A DNA stretch of 64,000 nt, from the NCBI GenBank assembly GCA_964436865.1, contig CAYTFK010000001.1, forward strand, positions 1 through 64,000. Reading direction: 5' to 3'. Of this stretch, positions 10,191-18,478 are shown piece after piece. Under the pieces are notes generated by a model, which ran no database searches, had not been told where the DNA came from, and saw only the letters and a program-made list of their open reading frames with translations. Within the stretch, counting starts at the first letter, position 1. The number at the start of each line of letters is the position of its first letter. Position numbers and translations under genes: made by a program. The stretch comes from JAXGPP01 sp964436865 (lineage in GTDB: Bacteria > Planctomycetota > Planctomycetia > Pirellulales > Thermoguttaceae).

Positions 10191-11132
10191 ATGTTCGTCG
10201 GCATTGAAATAGGCGGCACGAAGCTGCAATTGGGCGTGGGTCGTGGCGATGGCGGGCCGCTGGACGACTTGTGCCGCGCCGAGGTGGCACCCGGCAGCAG
10301 CGCCGAGGCCATCCGCAGGCAGATCGAACGGCTGGGAAAAGAACTGTTCGGACGCCATGAGTTGCGTGGGGTTGGTATCGGTTTTGGTGGTCCGGTCGAC
10401 AGCGCCACGGGCCGAACGATTACCAGCCACCAGGTCGAAGGCTGGGACGGCTTTCCTCTGGCCGACTGGTCGCGCGAGGTGTTCGGGCTGCCGGCGGTAA
10501 TCGGCAACGATTCCGACCTGGCAGGACTGGCCGAAGCCCGGTTCGGCGCCGGCCGCGGCCGCCGGATTGTGTTCTACAGCAACGTGGGCAGCGGCATCGG
10601 CGGCGCGCTGGTAATCGACGGGGAGGTGTATCCGGGCGGCTCGGGAATTGCCTCGGAGATCGGCCACTTGAGGCCGGAGACGTCGCCCGATCCCGGTTGC
10701 ACCGTGGAATCGATGGCCAGCGGTTGGGCGATCGCCGAACGGGTGCGACAACGCATTGCAGCGCGCGACCCGGACGCGGCGGAACTGCTTGCCCGTTCGG
10801 ATGCGGCCGGGTCGATCGACACGAGGCTTGTGGCCGATGCGGCCCGCGCGGGGAACGCACTTGCGCAGAGGGTATTTCGCGATGCCTGCCGGGTGTACGG
10901 CTGGGCGCTGGCGCAAATGATCACGCTCTTGGCGCCGAATATCGTGGTGATTGGCGGAGGAGTCGCCCAGGCAGGAGAGGACCTTTTCCTCGGTCCATTG
11001 CGGGAGGAAGTCGGGCGCTACGTGTTTCCGCCATTGGCCGGCAAGTACGAGATTGTGGCAGCCGCACTGGGGCAGGAGGTGGTGGTCCACGGCGCGCTGG
11101 CGCTGGCTGCGAGCCAGCGGCGCGACCGCTAG
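10191..11132 (+). CDS. ROK family sugar kinase
   Basis: A 313-residue ROK kinase, probably a glucokinase or related hexose kinase. The phosphate motif (EIGGTK, residues 4-9), the GIGFGGPVD segment and the acidic loop GNDSDLAGLAE with the catalytic Asp are present. The ROK zinc motif, normally a C-x-C-G-x-x-G-C cluster, is reduced to GHLRPETSPDPGC, so only one of the usual cysteines remains. The substrate cannot be fixed from sequence. It follows rpiB by 6 bases and overlaps dapB on the other strand by 4 bases. Confidence 0.88.
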   Translation: MFVGIEIGGTKLQLGVGRGDGGPLDDLCRAEVAPGSSAEAIRRQIERLGKELFGRHELRGVGIGFGGPVDSATGRTITSHQVEGWDGFPLADWSREVFGLPAVIGNDSDLAGLAEARFGAGRGRRIVFYSNVGSGIGGALVIDGEVYPGGSGIASEIGHLRPETSPDPGCTVESMASGWAIAERVRQRIAARDPDAAELLARSDAAGSIDTRLVADAARAGNALAQRVFRDACRVYGWALAQMITLLAPNIVVIGGGVAQAGEDLFLGPLREEVGRYVFPPLAGKYEIVAAALGQEVVVHGALALAASQRRDR

Positions 11133-11926
11133 GAATTGAGGCCAAGCACGTCGGCCATTCCGTACATACCCGGCGGGCGGCCGGCGAGGTACTTGGCTCC
11201 GGCGAGGGCTCCGGGCACATAGCAATCGCGGCTGGTTGCGCGGACGGTCAACTCGATCATCTCGCCCAGCATGGCGAAGACGATGGTGTGCTCGCCGGGA
11301 TTGTCGCCGACGCGGACTGCGTGGTAGCCGATCTCGGCGTGAGGCCTTGCCCCGGGGCGGCCCTCGCGCCCGTGCCGGTGTTCGGTCTGTCCCATGATCT
11401 CGGCGATGATGCGGCCGAATCGGAGCGCGGTGCCGCTGGGCGCATCTTCCTTGAAGCGGTGATGCCGCTCGAGGATCTCGACGTCGGCGTCTTTGTCGCG
11501 GAGCGACCGCGCAGCCACCTCGGCGAGTTTCATCGCCAGGTTGACGGCCAGGCTCATGCTGGGCGCCCACAGCACGGGGATCACCTGCGCGGCGGCCTGC
11601 AGTTTGGCAGCCTGCGTCTCGTTCAGCCCGGTGGTCGCGAACACCAGAGGAAGCCGCTTGTCGACGCAGGCTGCAATCAGACCTTCGGCCGCCGCAGGCG
11701 TCGAGAAGTCAATGACGGCGTCGGCGGAAACGCCGATCTCGCTGGCGATCGGCACGCCGAGGGCCGCAATGCCCGCTACCGTACCGGCATCCTCGCCCAA
11801 GCGGGGATGTCCGGCGGCCTCCAGCGCGGCAACCACCTGGAGTTCCGGATCGGCCGCCGCCAAGGCGACCAGCCGCTTCCCCATCCGTCCGGCGGCGCCG
11901 TGTATCACCACGCGAGTTGCAGGCAT
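11129..11926 (-). CDS. dapB: 4-hydroxy-tetrahydrodipicolinate reductase
   Basis: A 265-residue DapB, which reduces hydroxy-tetrahydrodipicolinate with NAD(P)H in the lysine/diaminopimelate pathway. The dinucleotide motif G-A-A-G-R-M-G is at residues 10-16, DFSTPAA lies in the middle, and the catalytic block ERHHRFKEDAPSGTA has the expected His-His and Lys. Length is normal. It lies 28 bases downstream of threonine synthase on the same strand, so two aspartate-family genes probably share a transcript, and it ends convergently with the ROK gene. Confidence 0.95.
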   Translation of the reverse strand: MPATRVVIHGAAGRMGKRLVALAAADPELQVVAALEAAGHPRLGEDAGTVAGIAALGVPIASEIGVSADAVIDFSTPAAAEGLIAACVDKRLPLVFATTGLNETQAAKLQAAAQVIPVLWAPSMSLAVNLAMKLAEVAARSLRDKDADVEILERHHRFKEDAPSGTALRFGRIIAEIMGQTEHRHGREGRPGARPHAEIGYHAVRVGDNPGEHTIVFAMLGEMIELTVRATSRDCYVPGALAGAKYLAGRPPGMYGMADVLGLNS

Positions 11927-11954
11927 TTCTGTCTATCCGTGCGGAAGGGACGAT

Positions 11955-13388
11955 TCAACTGTAAAGCTGAATCGCCTTGATGATCTCGTTGATATCGTTG
12001 GGCACAGCGACGGCGCGGTTGGCGAACGACGCCCGGCGAACGCCCCGTTTGCCAAGCACGCGATTGAACATCTCCTGGTCGGTCGTGTGATAGGCCACCG
12101 TGGCGTCCGGATCCTTGAGCTGGTGGCCGGTCAGCACGCACACGACGCGATCGTCGGGACCGATGATTCCCTCGCTCACCAGGAGCTTGGCGCCGGCCAC
12201 GCTGGCGGCGCTGGCCGGTTCGCAGCCCAGGCCGCCGGCGCCCACCTGGGCCTTGGCGTCGAGGATCTGTTGATCGCTCACTTCGCGAACGACGCCGTTG
12301 CATACCTCGATCGCGCGGATGCACTTGTGGAGGTTCACCGGGCGATTGATTTCGATCGCGCTGGCGATCGTCGAAGCCCGGCGGTGCTCCGCATCCATGG
12401 CTTCATAGAATCGCCGTATGCAAGCCGTGTCGGGCTCGCCATTCCGCCAGCAAAGCTTGTGTTCCTCGACCAGCAGTCTCAACGTGTTCGCACCACTGGC
12501 ATTAATGATCGCCAGCCGCGGGACACGATCGATGAGGCCCAACTCCTTGAGCTCGAAGAAGGCTTTGCCGAAGGCACTGGAATTGCCCAGGTTGCCGCCG
12601 GGCACCACGATCCAGTCGGGTACCTGCCACCGCAAGGCCTCCAGCACCCGGAACATGATCGTCTTTTGCCCTTCCAGCCGGAAGGGATTGACGCTGTTGA
12701 CCAGGTAGATTCCCAGTTGCTGGGTGACTTCCTTGACGCGGGCCATGGCGTCGTCGAAGTCGCCGGCGATCTGCACCGTCAGCGCGCCGTAATCGAGTGC
12801 CTGGGAGAGCTTGCCGTACGAGATCTTGCCAGAGCCGATGAAGATCACTGCTTTCATCAGCCGAGTGACCGAGCAGTAAAGCGCCAGCGAGGCGCTGGTG
12901 TTGCCGGTCGAAGCGCACGCCGCTCTCGCCGCGCCGACCATCCGCGCGTGGGTGAAGGCGGCCGACATGCCGTTGTCTTTGAAGCTGCCCGAAGGGTTCA
13001 TTCCTTCGTACTGCAGAAACAGCCGGCCGGGCTGCATGCCGACGTATCGCGCGGCGCCGTCGGATGGCTGCAGCAGCGTCTGTCCCTCGCCCACGGTAAC
13101 GCACTTCTCCAGCGGCGCGAACGGAAGCAATTCGTGGAACCGCCACACACCGCTGAAGGAGTGGGGCTCATAGCGGCGCGACCATTTCCGCTCGAAATCG
13201 GCCAGTGAGCGGGGAACCGGCAGCCGATCCCAGTCGTAGACCACGTCGAGTAACTCGCCACACCGACCGCAGGAGACGCGGACCTCCTCAATGCCGTAGT
13301 TGGCCCGGCAGGCTGGCGAGATGCACTGTTGATAGCTCGCGTCGGTGGGAGAAATGGCTGGGCTCGCTTTGATCGGTGAAGGCCGCAA
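11955..13388 (-). CDS. thrC: Threonine synthase
   Basis: About 477 residues. It is a PLP-dependent threonine synthase converting O-phosphohomoserine to threonine; the PLP lysine lies in SGSFKDNG (K137). The N-terminus holds four cysteines (C-ISPA-C and C-GR-C) that look like a small zinc ribbon. There is no in-frame ATG near the N-terminus; the outermost start is a TTG at 13388. A weak promoter-like pair (TTGCGG, 17 bases, TAGATT on the minus strand, 13404-13432) would make the message almost leaderless. The start is therefore uncertain, the function is not. DapB follows. Confidence 0.92.
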   Translation of the reverse strand: MRPSPIKASPAISPTDASYQQCISPACRANYGIEEVRVSCGRCGELLDVVYDWDRLPVPRSLADFERKWSRRYEPHSFSGVWRFHELLPFAPLEKCVTVGEGQTLLQPSDGAARYVGMQPGRLFLQYEGMNPSGSFKDNGMSAAFTHARMVGAARAACASTGNTSASLALYCSVTRLMKAVIFIGSGKISYGKLSQALDYGALTVQIAGDFDDAMARVKEVTQQLGIYLVNSVNPFRLEGQKTIMFRVLEALRWQVPDWIVVPGGNLGNSSAFGKAFFELKELGLIDRVPRLAIINASGANTLRLLVEEHKLCWRNGEPDTACIRRFYEAMDAEHRRASTIASAIEINRPVNLHKCIRAIEVCNGVVREVSDQQILDAKAQVGAGGLGCEPASAASVAGAKLLVSEGIIGPDDRVVCVLTGHQLKDPDATVAYHTTDQEMFNRVLGKRGVRRASFANRAVAVPNDINEIIKAIQLYS

Positions 13389-13589
13389 AATCCAGAATTT
13401 ACCAATCTAAACCACGCCTGGAGGACCCGCAAGCCGTCGCCGTCTTGGGAGTTGCGCCAACGGAAGGTGCCGCGTCATTCGGCACCCCCCGCTGGCAAAG
13501 TGCTGTCCGAACGGTGGAATCCGCGGTGCGAGGCGCAGTCGCAGCCAAGCGTTCGGAAAGGCCCTCTAGAGTGTGGGCAAGGCACCCTT

Positions 13590-13618
13590 TTGACAACGAC
13601 TTTTCCACCATTTATAAT
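13590..13618 (+). promoter_or_regulatory. Consensus sigma70 promoter for the DksA-type gene
   Basis: TTGACA (13590-13595), a 17-base spacer and TATAAT (13613-13618) match the consensus at all twelve positions. The transcript would begin near 13625 and leave a leader of about 54 bases with GAGG before the ATG at 13679. The 290-base gap around it also serves thrC in the other direction. Confidence 0.85.
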
Positions 13619-13678
13619 GAAAAACCTGTCAGCTTGAGTTCGCAAGATATCAAGCAGTTTCCGCTAGCGAGGTTGTGA

Positions 13679-14050
13679 ATGAAGAAGTCCGAAATCAAAA
13701 CGTATCGAGATCAACTGCTGGCGATGCGGGCGAGGCTGCGAGGGGACGTCAGCAATCTGGCCGACGCCGCTTTGAAGCGACGGCGCAACGAAGCGAGTGG
13801 CGATCTGTCGAGCATGCCGATTCATATGGCGGACTTGGGGAGCGACAACTTCGAGCAGGAATTCACGCTCAGCTTGATGGCGAGCGAAGGAGACACGTTG
13901 AGCAAGGTCGAGGCAGCCTTGGAACGCTGCGAAGAAGGCACCTACGGAGAATGCGAAGAGTGCGGGGCGAAAATTCCCAAGCAGCGATTGGACGCGATCC
14001 CATTCGCCACCATGTGCGTCAAATGCGCTTCCCTCTCCGAGAAGTCGTAA
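13679..14050 (+). CDS. DksA/TraR family zinc finger protein
   Basis: A 123-residue DksA/TraR-type protein. A long helical N-terminal half (coiled-coil-like, about residues 1-75) is followed by the zinc finger C-x-x-C (GECEECG, about 98-101) and C-x-x-C (CVKC, about 117-120). Members bind in the RNA polymerase secondary channel and modulate transcription, often with ppGpp. The tip Asp-Ala motif of classical DksA cannot be placed with certainty. The gene has a consensus promoter and lies upstream of lspA. Confidence 0.9.
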   Translation: MKKSEIKTYRDQLLAMRARLRGDVSNLADAALKRRRNEASGDLSSMPIHMADLGSDNFEQEFTLSLMASEGDTLSKVEAALERCEEGTYGECEECGAKIPKQRLDAIPFATMCVKCASLSEKS

Positions 14051-14168
14051 GCTGATACTGTCGAAATATTTACGGCCTCTTGCGGCGGAGCCTCATGGAG
14101 CACGCTCGCCGACTACCCAATGCGATGGAGCAAATGACGCGGGCGATCTCGCAGGGAAGAGGCACGCC

Positions 14169-14768
14169 ATGAAGGCGGTTCCACTCAGCCGCTATCTCCT
14201 CTACTTCTCACTCGCGCTACTGGGCGGACTGCTCGACCTGACGTCCAAGCACTTGGTGTTCGACTGGCTGGGCATGCCTGGCGAACGCCCTGTATGGTGG
14301 ATGATCGACGACGTGGTCGGATTGCAGACTAGCCTTAATGAGGGGGCCCTGTTCGGATTCGGACAGGGGATGGCAATCGTCTTCTCGCTGCTCTCGATCG
14401 CGGCCGCAGTGGCGATTCTTGTCTGGCTGTTCGGTTGTGGCGCCGCCCGTGACGGATTGCTCACAACCGCGTTGGGGCTGATCACGGCCGGAATTCTGGG
14501 GAATCTGTACGATCGGCTGGGAATGCACGGTCTGGTATGGAATTACGCCAACCGACTGCACGAGGTCGGCGAGCCTGTCCACGCCGTGCGGGACTGGATT
14601 CTGGTGATGATCGGAAGTTGGCCCTGGCCAACGTTCAATCTGGCCGACAGCATGCTCGTGTGTGGGGCGGTGCTCCTGGTCTGGCACGCCTTCTGGTCCG
14701 AGCAGGCAGACGCACGGCCGACGGCGGCAGCACCCACCGCTGGCCAGACGGCGGCGGGGAAGCCCTGA
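14169..14768 (+). CDS. lspA: Lipoprotein signal peptidase (signal peptidase II)
   Basis: A 199-residue inner-membrane aspartyl peptidase that cleaves the signal peptide of prolipoproteins. Four hydrophobic segments and the conserved blocks are present: LDLTSKHLVF near residue 22, NEGALFGFGQG near 57, GNLYDR (first catalytic Asp) and FNLADS (second catalytic Asp). The C-terminal 25 residues are an Ala/Thr/Pro-rich tail not needed for the fold. It lies 118 bases after the DksA-type gene and probably shares its promoter. Confidence 0.93.
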   Translation: MKAVPLSRYLLYFSLALLGGLLDLTSKHLVFDWLGMPGERPVWWMIDDVVGLQTSLNEGALFGFGQGMAIVFSLLSIAAAVAILVWLFGCGAARDGLLTTALGLITAGILGNLYDRLGMHGLVWNYANRLHEVGEPVHAVRDWILVMIGSWPWPTFNLADSMLVCGAVLLVWHAFWSEQADARPTAAAPTAGQTAAGKP

Positions 14769-14884
14769 CCCACGCCGCCTGTCATTCACCTCCGAGTCCG
14801 CGTGCCGGAGAGACCCGGATCGCGGCCTCATGCTCTCAGTAATTGCTCCGCCGTAATTCCACCAACCCACCCGGGCGGAAGTTG

Positions 14885-14912
14885 TTGACATTCACGGCTC
14901 ACCTGCTATATT
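14885..14912 (+). promoter_or_regulatory. Sigma70-type promoter for the Rrf2 gene
   Basis: TTGACA (14885-14890) and TATATT (14907-14912) with a 16-base spacer. Transcription would start near 14919, only about 16 bases before the ATG at 14935. Confidence 0.65.
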
Positions 14913-14915
14913 TAT

Positions 14916-14927
14916 CCCCGAAAGGGG
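14916..14927 (+). other. CCCC-GAAA-GGGG hairpin over the ribosome site
   Basis: A four-base-pair G:C stem closed by a GAAA tetraloop (a stable GNRA loop). Its 3' arm is part of the G-run that would act as the Shine-Dalgarno sequence of the Rrf2 gene. It could be a translational clamp or, as DNA, a short dyad at the transcription start where a regulator binds. Confidence 0.4.
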
Positions 14928-14934
14928 GGCGTTT

Positions 14935-15375
14935 ATGAAACTCTCCCGCACCGTCTCCTATGCGTTGCAGGCCGCCATTCAACTTGCCCAGGCGCGGGCG
15001 GACGGCCCGGTTCCGTGCAGCCACCTGGCGGCGGAAGGAAAGATGCCGGAGCGATTCCTGCTCCAGATCCTTCGCAACCTGGTTGCCCACGGAATTCTGG
15101 AGTCGACTCGCGGCGTCGACGGTGGATATCTGCTCGGACGGTCCGCCGATCAAGTCTCGCTATTGGACATTATCGAGGCGATTGACGGACCCCTGGCCGC
15201 CCAACTCCCCCTGGGAGAGAATCTGTCGCCAGTCGCTCGCGAGCGCATCGAACAGGTACTCCAGGAAGTAACGGGACAATCGCGAGAGAAGCTGGCCGCC
15301 GTGCGGCTTTCCGATCTCCTTCCCGCTGCGGAAGACGCCGGATTTGAGACGTCGCGCCTGGCGACTCCACGTTGA
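14935..15375 (+). CDS. Rrf2 family transcriptional regulator
   Basis: A 146-residue winged-helix protein of the Rrf2 family (IscR/NsrR/CymR relatives). The N-terminal block MKLSRTVSYALQAAIQLAQ, the recognition-helix region (MPERFLLQILRNL) and the wing (GVDGGYLLGR) are typical. No cysteine is present in the whole protein, so it cannot hold the iron-sulphur cluster of IscR or NsrR; a CymR-like or orphan sensor mode is more likely. A strong promoter overlaps a short dyad just before the start, compatible with autoregulation. The nitrilase gene follows after 33 bases. Confidence 0.9.
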   Translation: MKLSRTVSYALQAAIQLAQARADGPVPCSHLAAEGKMPERFLLQILRNLVAHGILESTRGVDGGYLLGRSADQVSLLDIIEAIDGPLAAQLPLGENLSPVARERIEQVLQEVTGQSREKLAAVRLSDLLPAAEDAGFETSRLATPR

Positions 15376-15408
15376 AGACCGCTGAGCAGACTTATCAAGG
15401 GTGTTTCC

Positions 15409-16710
15409 ATGCGCTGGACGATACTACTGCTGTTGACCAGTCTAATCACGCAATTGGGCAGTTCGCGCGCGGCGGAGAACTCGGCGCCGGATGGTTGGAC
15501 GTGCGGCGCGCCGCGCGATGAGATCCGGCCGGACTTCGTTTACGAACCGGAAGGGGGCCAAAACGGTTCGCCCGCCTGGGCCATTATCGCTGATGATCGA
15601 CCGGCTCTCGACGGGTATTGGCAGAAGACATTTCTCGTTGAGGGAGGAAAGCACTATCGGTTTCGCACGTTGCACCGAGTAGAGAACGTCGCCCATCCGG
15701 TGCGCAGCGCCGTGGTTACCATCACCTGGCAGGACGACCGTGGCAACCTCGTGCCGGGCGAGATCGACGTGGCGCAGCCGGAGTTTCCCCGCGAGGGCTC
15801 CTGCGTCGATGGCTGGACGGAAGTGGCCGACACGTACCAGGCGCCCGCCAAGGCCACCCAGGCCGTGGTGAGGCTCCACTTCCGCTGGGCGCCGCGAGCG
15901 ACGGTTCGCTGGAGCGAAGTGGCTTTGGAGAAGGTTTCGCCTCCCGGGCCGCGCGTGGTCCGGCTGGCGGCGGTGCATTTCCGCCCGCGCGGCGGAAAGA
16001 CGCCCGAAGAGAACCGGCGGATGTTCGCTCCGCTGGTGGCCAAGGCCGCCGCCGAGCGGGCCGACCTGGTGTGCCTGGGCGAGGCGGTGACGCTTTGCGG
16101 CACGGGGTTGACGTACGCGGAAGCGGCAGAACCGGTCCCGGGCCCCAGCACCAAGTATTTCGGTCGTCTGACGAAAGAGCACAACCTTTACCTCGTCGCC
16201 GGATTGCTCGAACGCGAGGGGAGCGTCGTCTATAACACGGCGGTGCTCATCGGGCCTGACGGGCAGCTTGCCGGCAAGTATCGCAAGGTTTGCCTGCCGC
16301 GAGAGGAGATCGACGGCGGCATGGCGCCCGGCGACAAGTATCCGGTATTCGACACTCGCTTCGGAAGACTCGGCATCATGATCTGCTGGGATCTTGAATT
16401 CCCGGAAGTGGCCCGCAATCTTGCGCTGGGGGGTGCCGAGGTGATCGCCCTGCCGATCTGGGGCGGGCATGCGTTGCTGGCCCAGGCCCGCGCGATCGAG
16501 AACCAGGTGTACCTGGTAAGCAGCACGTACGACGAGGAGATGAAGACGGGTATTGTCGACCATAAGGGGCAGTGGCTCGCCGAAACCCGGCAGCAGGGCG
16601 ACGTGGTCGTGGTCGAGGTTGATCTCAACCGCCGGACGATCTGGAAGTGGCTCGGCGATTTGAAGTCTCGCGTCCCGCGGGAACGCCCTGTCACCGGGTT
16701 CGGCAATTGA
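15409..16710 (+). CDS. Secreted carbon-nitrogen hydrolase (nitrilase superfamily)
   Basis: A 433-residue protein with a signal peptide (residues 1-21, cleavage likely after SSRAA). A jelly-roll-like N-terminal domain follows (about 25-180), then a C-terminal nitrilase-superfamily domain (about 184-420). The catalytic triad is visible as E225 (CLGEAVT), K293 (YRKVCL) and C326 (MICWDLEFPE). The enzyme probably hydrolyses an amide or nitrile outside the cytoplasm; the substrate is unknown. The extra N-terminal domain may bind a carbohydrate or surface. It lies 33 bases after the Rrf2 gene and 148 bases before the DUF1559 gene. Confidence 0.85.
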   Translation: MRWTILLLLTSLITQLGSSRAAENSAPDGWTCGAPRDEIRPDFVYEPEGGQNGSPAWAIIADDRPALDGYWQKTFLVEGGKHYRFRTLHRVENVAHPVRSAVVTITWQDDRGNLVPGEIDVAQPEFPREGSCVDGWTEVADTYQAPAKATQAVVRLHFRWAPRATVRWSEVALEKVSPPGPRVVRLAAVHFRPRGGKTPEENRRMFAPLVAKAAAERADLVCLGEAVTLCGTGLTYAEAAEPVPGPSTKYFGRLTKEHNLYLVAGLLEREGSVVYNTAVLIGPDGQLAGKYRKVCLPREEIDGGMAPGDKYPVFDTRFGRLGIMICWDLEFPEVARNLALGGAEVIALPIWGGHALLAQARAIENQVYLVSSTYDEEMKTGIVDHKGQWLAETRQQGDVVVVEVDLNRRTIWKWLGDLKSRVPRERPVTGFGN

Positions 16711-16858
16711 GTCGACGCGATCGGGGTCCTCGCGCTTCGCGTGGGGGTATGCGCATCCTTTGGCGAGCGGCGGCTGGACTCGGGCCGGCGGCAGCGCTAC
16801 AATCCCGAGCGCGAAACGCTCTAGGGCATTGATCCCACCCTCAAGAAAGGCATTCATC

Positions 16859-18478
16859 ATGCAGGCAGCGATTCGACACGTGCTCTGCGGGCTGTTGGCG
16901 GCGACCATGATCCTGCCACCTTCGCTGGTACGGGCCCAGCAACCCGTTTCGGGTTCGTCGACTGGCCAGCCCGTTGCGGCGGACCTGTCGTTTGTCACCC
17001 CTGGCGCATTCCTTGGCCTGGTGGCATTTCCTCGCCGCGTGCTGACGGCGCCGGAGATGGAAATGCTGCCGATTGAGGTCATTTCCGCCGCGGGAAAGAA
17101 GGAACTGGGCTTCGATCCGCTGGAGGTCGAGCAGCTTCTGGCCGTCGTCGAACCGCCGTCGGGCATGGCGCCGCAGGCGGGAGTCGTGCTGCGATTGGCC
17201 ACGCCCGTCGATCCCGAAGGGCTGTTCCGGCAGTTATCTGCCAAGGTCCAGGAGGCCCGGCTCAACGGGGTGAGCGTGCTGGTGCCCGACGGGCGGACGG
17301 TGATCATCGCCCACGACGAACTGGGAAAGCGGATGGCGGCCAGGAACAACCAGCCGGGCCCGCTGAGCCGCCTGCTCTCGGCCACGGTGAGGAGCAATGA
17401 TGTCACGGCAGTGCTGGCCGTGGAGCCGGTTCGTGAAATGGCCAAGGCGCAGTTGGCCAGCGCACCGCTGCCGCCGAGTTTCGAGGATGCCCGCAGGGTC
17501 CCGGAACTGGTCAACGCCGCGGGGCTGTGGGCCGATCTTACGGGGGCGACAAGCATTCTCGTATCGATCAAGGCCACCGATGAGAAGTCGGCTCAGGAAC
17601 TCGAGAGGATCTACAACCAACTGCTCGACTTCGGTGCCCAGATGGCTCGCGCTCAGATGGCTCAGCGGAGCGGCACGCCGAGCGACGACCCGGTGGAGCA
17701 GGCGATGGCCCGCTACACCGAGCGGATGAGCCAGCGGACATTCGACATGCTGCGACCCAAGCGGCAGGGAGATCGGCTCGACCTGTTCTCCACCAAGGGG
17801 CAACCTGCGATGCAGACAGCCACCATCGGAGTGCTCGTGGCCCTGCTATTGCCGGCCGTGCAGGCGGCGCGCGAGGCGGCGCGGCGGTCGCAATCGATGA
17901 ACAATCTCAAGCAGATCGGCCTGGCGATGCACAACTACCACGACAGCAACAGGAAGCTGCCGGCGCAGGCCAATTACGATCCCCAGGGCAAGCCGCTCTT
18001 GAGCTGGCGAGTGCAGTTGCTGCCGTTTGTCGAGCAGCAGGCGCTCTACGCGCAGTTCCACCAGGATGAACCGTGGGACAGCGCGCATAATAAGACGCTG
18101 ATCGACAAAATGCCTCCCGTCTACCGCAGTGCCAGCAGCAAATCGCCCCCCAACACGACCATCTACCAGGTGCCGGCAGGCAAAGGAACGCTGTTCGAAG
18201 GGCAGAAGGGCGTCGGGTTTGTCGACGTGACCGATGGCCTGTCGAATACCATCCTCGCGGTTGAAGCTAACGATGACCAGGCGGTGATCTGGACCAGGCC
18301 TGACGATCTGGAGTACGACCCTCAAGAACCCATGGCCGGGCTGGGCCAGGCGCGGCCGGGCGGGTTCAACGTGCTCATGGCCGACGGGAGCGTGCGGTTC
18401 ATCAGCAACAGCATCGACCCCGAGGTTTTGAAAGCAATGTTTTCACGGGCCGGCGGAGAAGTGGTTCCGTCACCATGA
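16859..18478 (+). CDS. DUF1559 domain protein with unusual N-terminal extension
   Basis: A 539-residue protein. The N-terminus is a signal peptide (about residues 1-26, ending LVRAQQ). Residues 30-310 form a domain I do not recognise. From residue 318 a hydrophobic helix (TATIGVLVALLLPAVQAARE) leads into a typical DUF1559 domain (SQSMNNLKQIGLAMHNYHD, then DGLSNTILAVEA and the H-x-G-like end block NVLMADGSVRFI). DUF1559 proteins are abundant in planctomycetes and normally carry the pseudopilin-like helix at their extreme N-terminus; here it is internal. Function unknown, probably envelope-associated. The stop overlaps the next start by four bases. Confidence 0.85.
   Translation: MQAAIRHVLCGLLAATMILPPSLVRAQQPVSGSSTGQPVAADLSFVTPGAFLGLVAFPRRVLTAPEMEMLPIEVISAAGKKELGFDPLEVEQLLAVVEPPSGMAPQAGVVLRLATPVDPEGLFRQLSAKVQEARLNGVSVLVPDGRTVIIAHDELGKRMAARNNQPGPLSRLLSATVRSNDVTAVLAVEPVREMAKAQLASAPLPPSFEDARRVPELVNAAGLWADLTGATSILVSIKATDEKSAQELERIYNQLLDFGAQMARAQMAQRSGTPSDDPVEQAMARYTERMSQRTFDMLRPKRQGDRLDLFSTKGQPAMQTATIGVLVALLLPAVQAAREAARRSQSMNNLKQIGLAMHNYHDSNRKLPAQANYDPQGKPLLSWRVQLLPFVEQQALYAQFHQDEPWDSAHNKTLIDKMPPVYRSASSKSPPNTTIYQVPAGKGTLFEGQKGVGFVDVTDGLSNTILAVEANDDQAVIWTRPDDLEYDPQEPMAGLGQARPGGFNVLMADGSVRFISNSIDPEVLKAMFSRAGGEVVPSP

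Noticed and set aside
9657..11570. Long minus-strand open frame opposite rpiB, the ROK gene and into dapB.
   Set aside because: Composition is Arg/His/Gln-rich with no family resemblance, and the opposite strand holds clear genes.
15442..17577. 711-codon minus-strand frame opposite the nitrilase and DUF1559 genes.
   Set aside because: It is the antisense of two well supported genes and shows no domain of its own.
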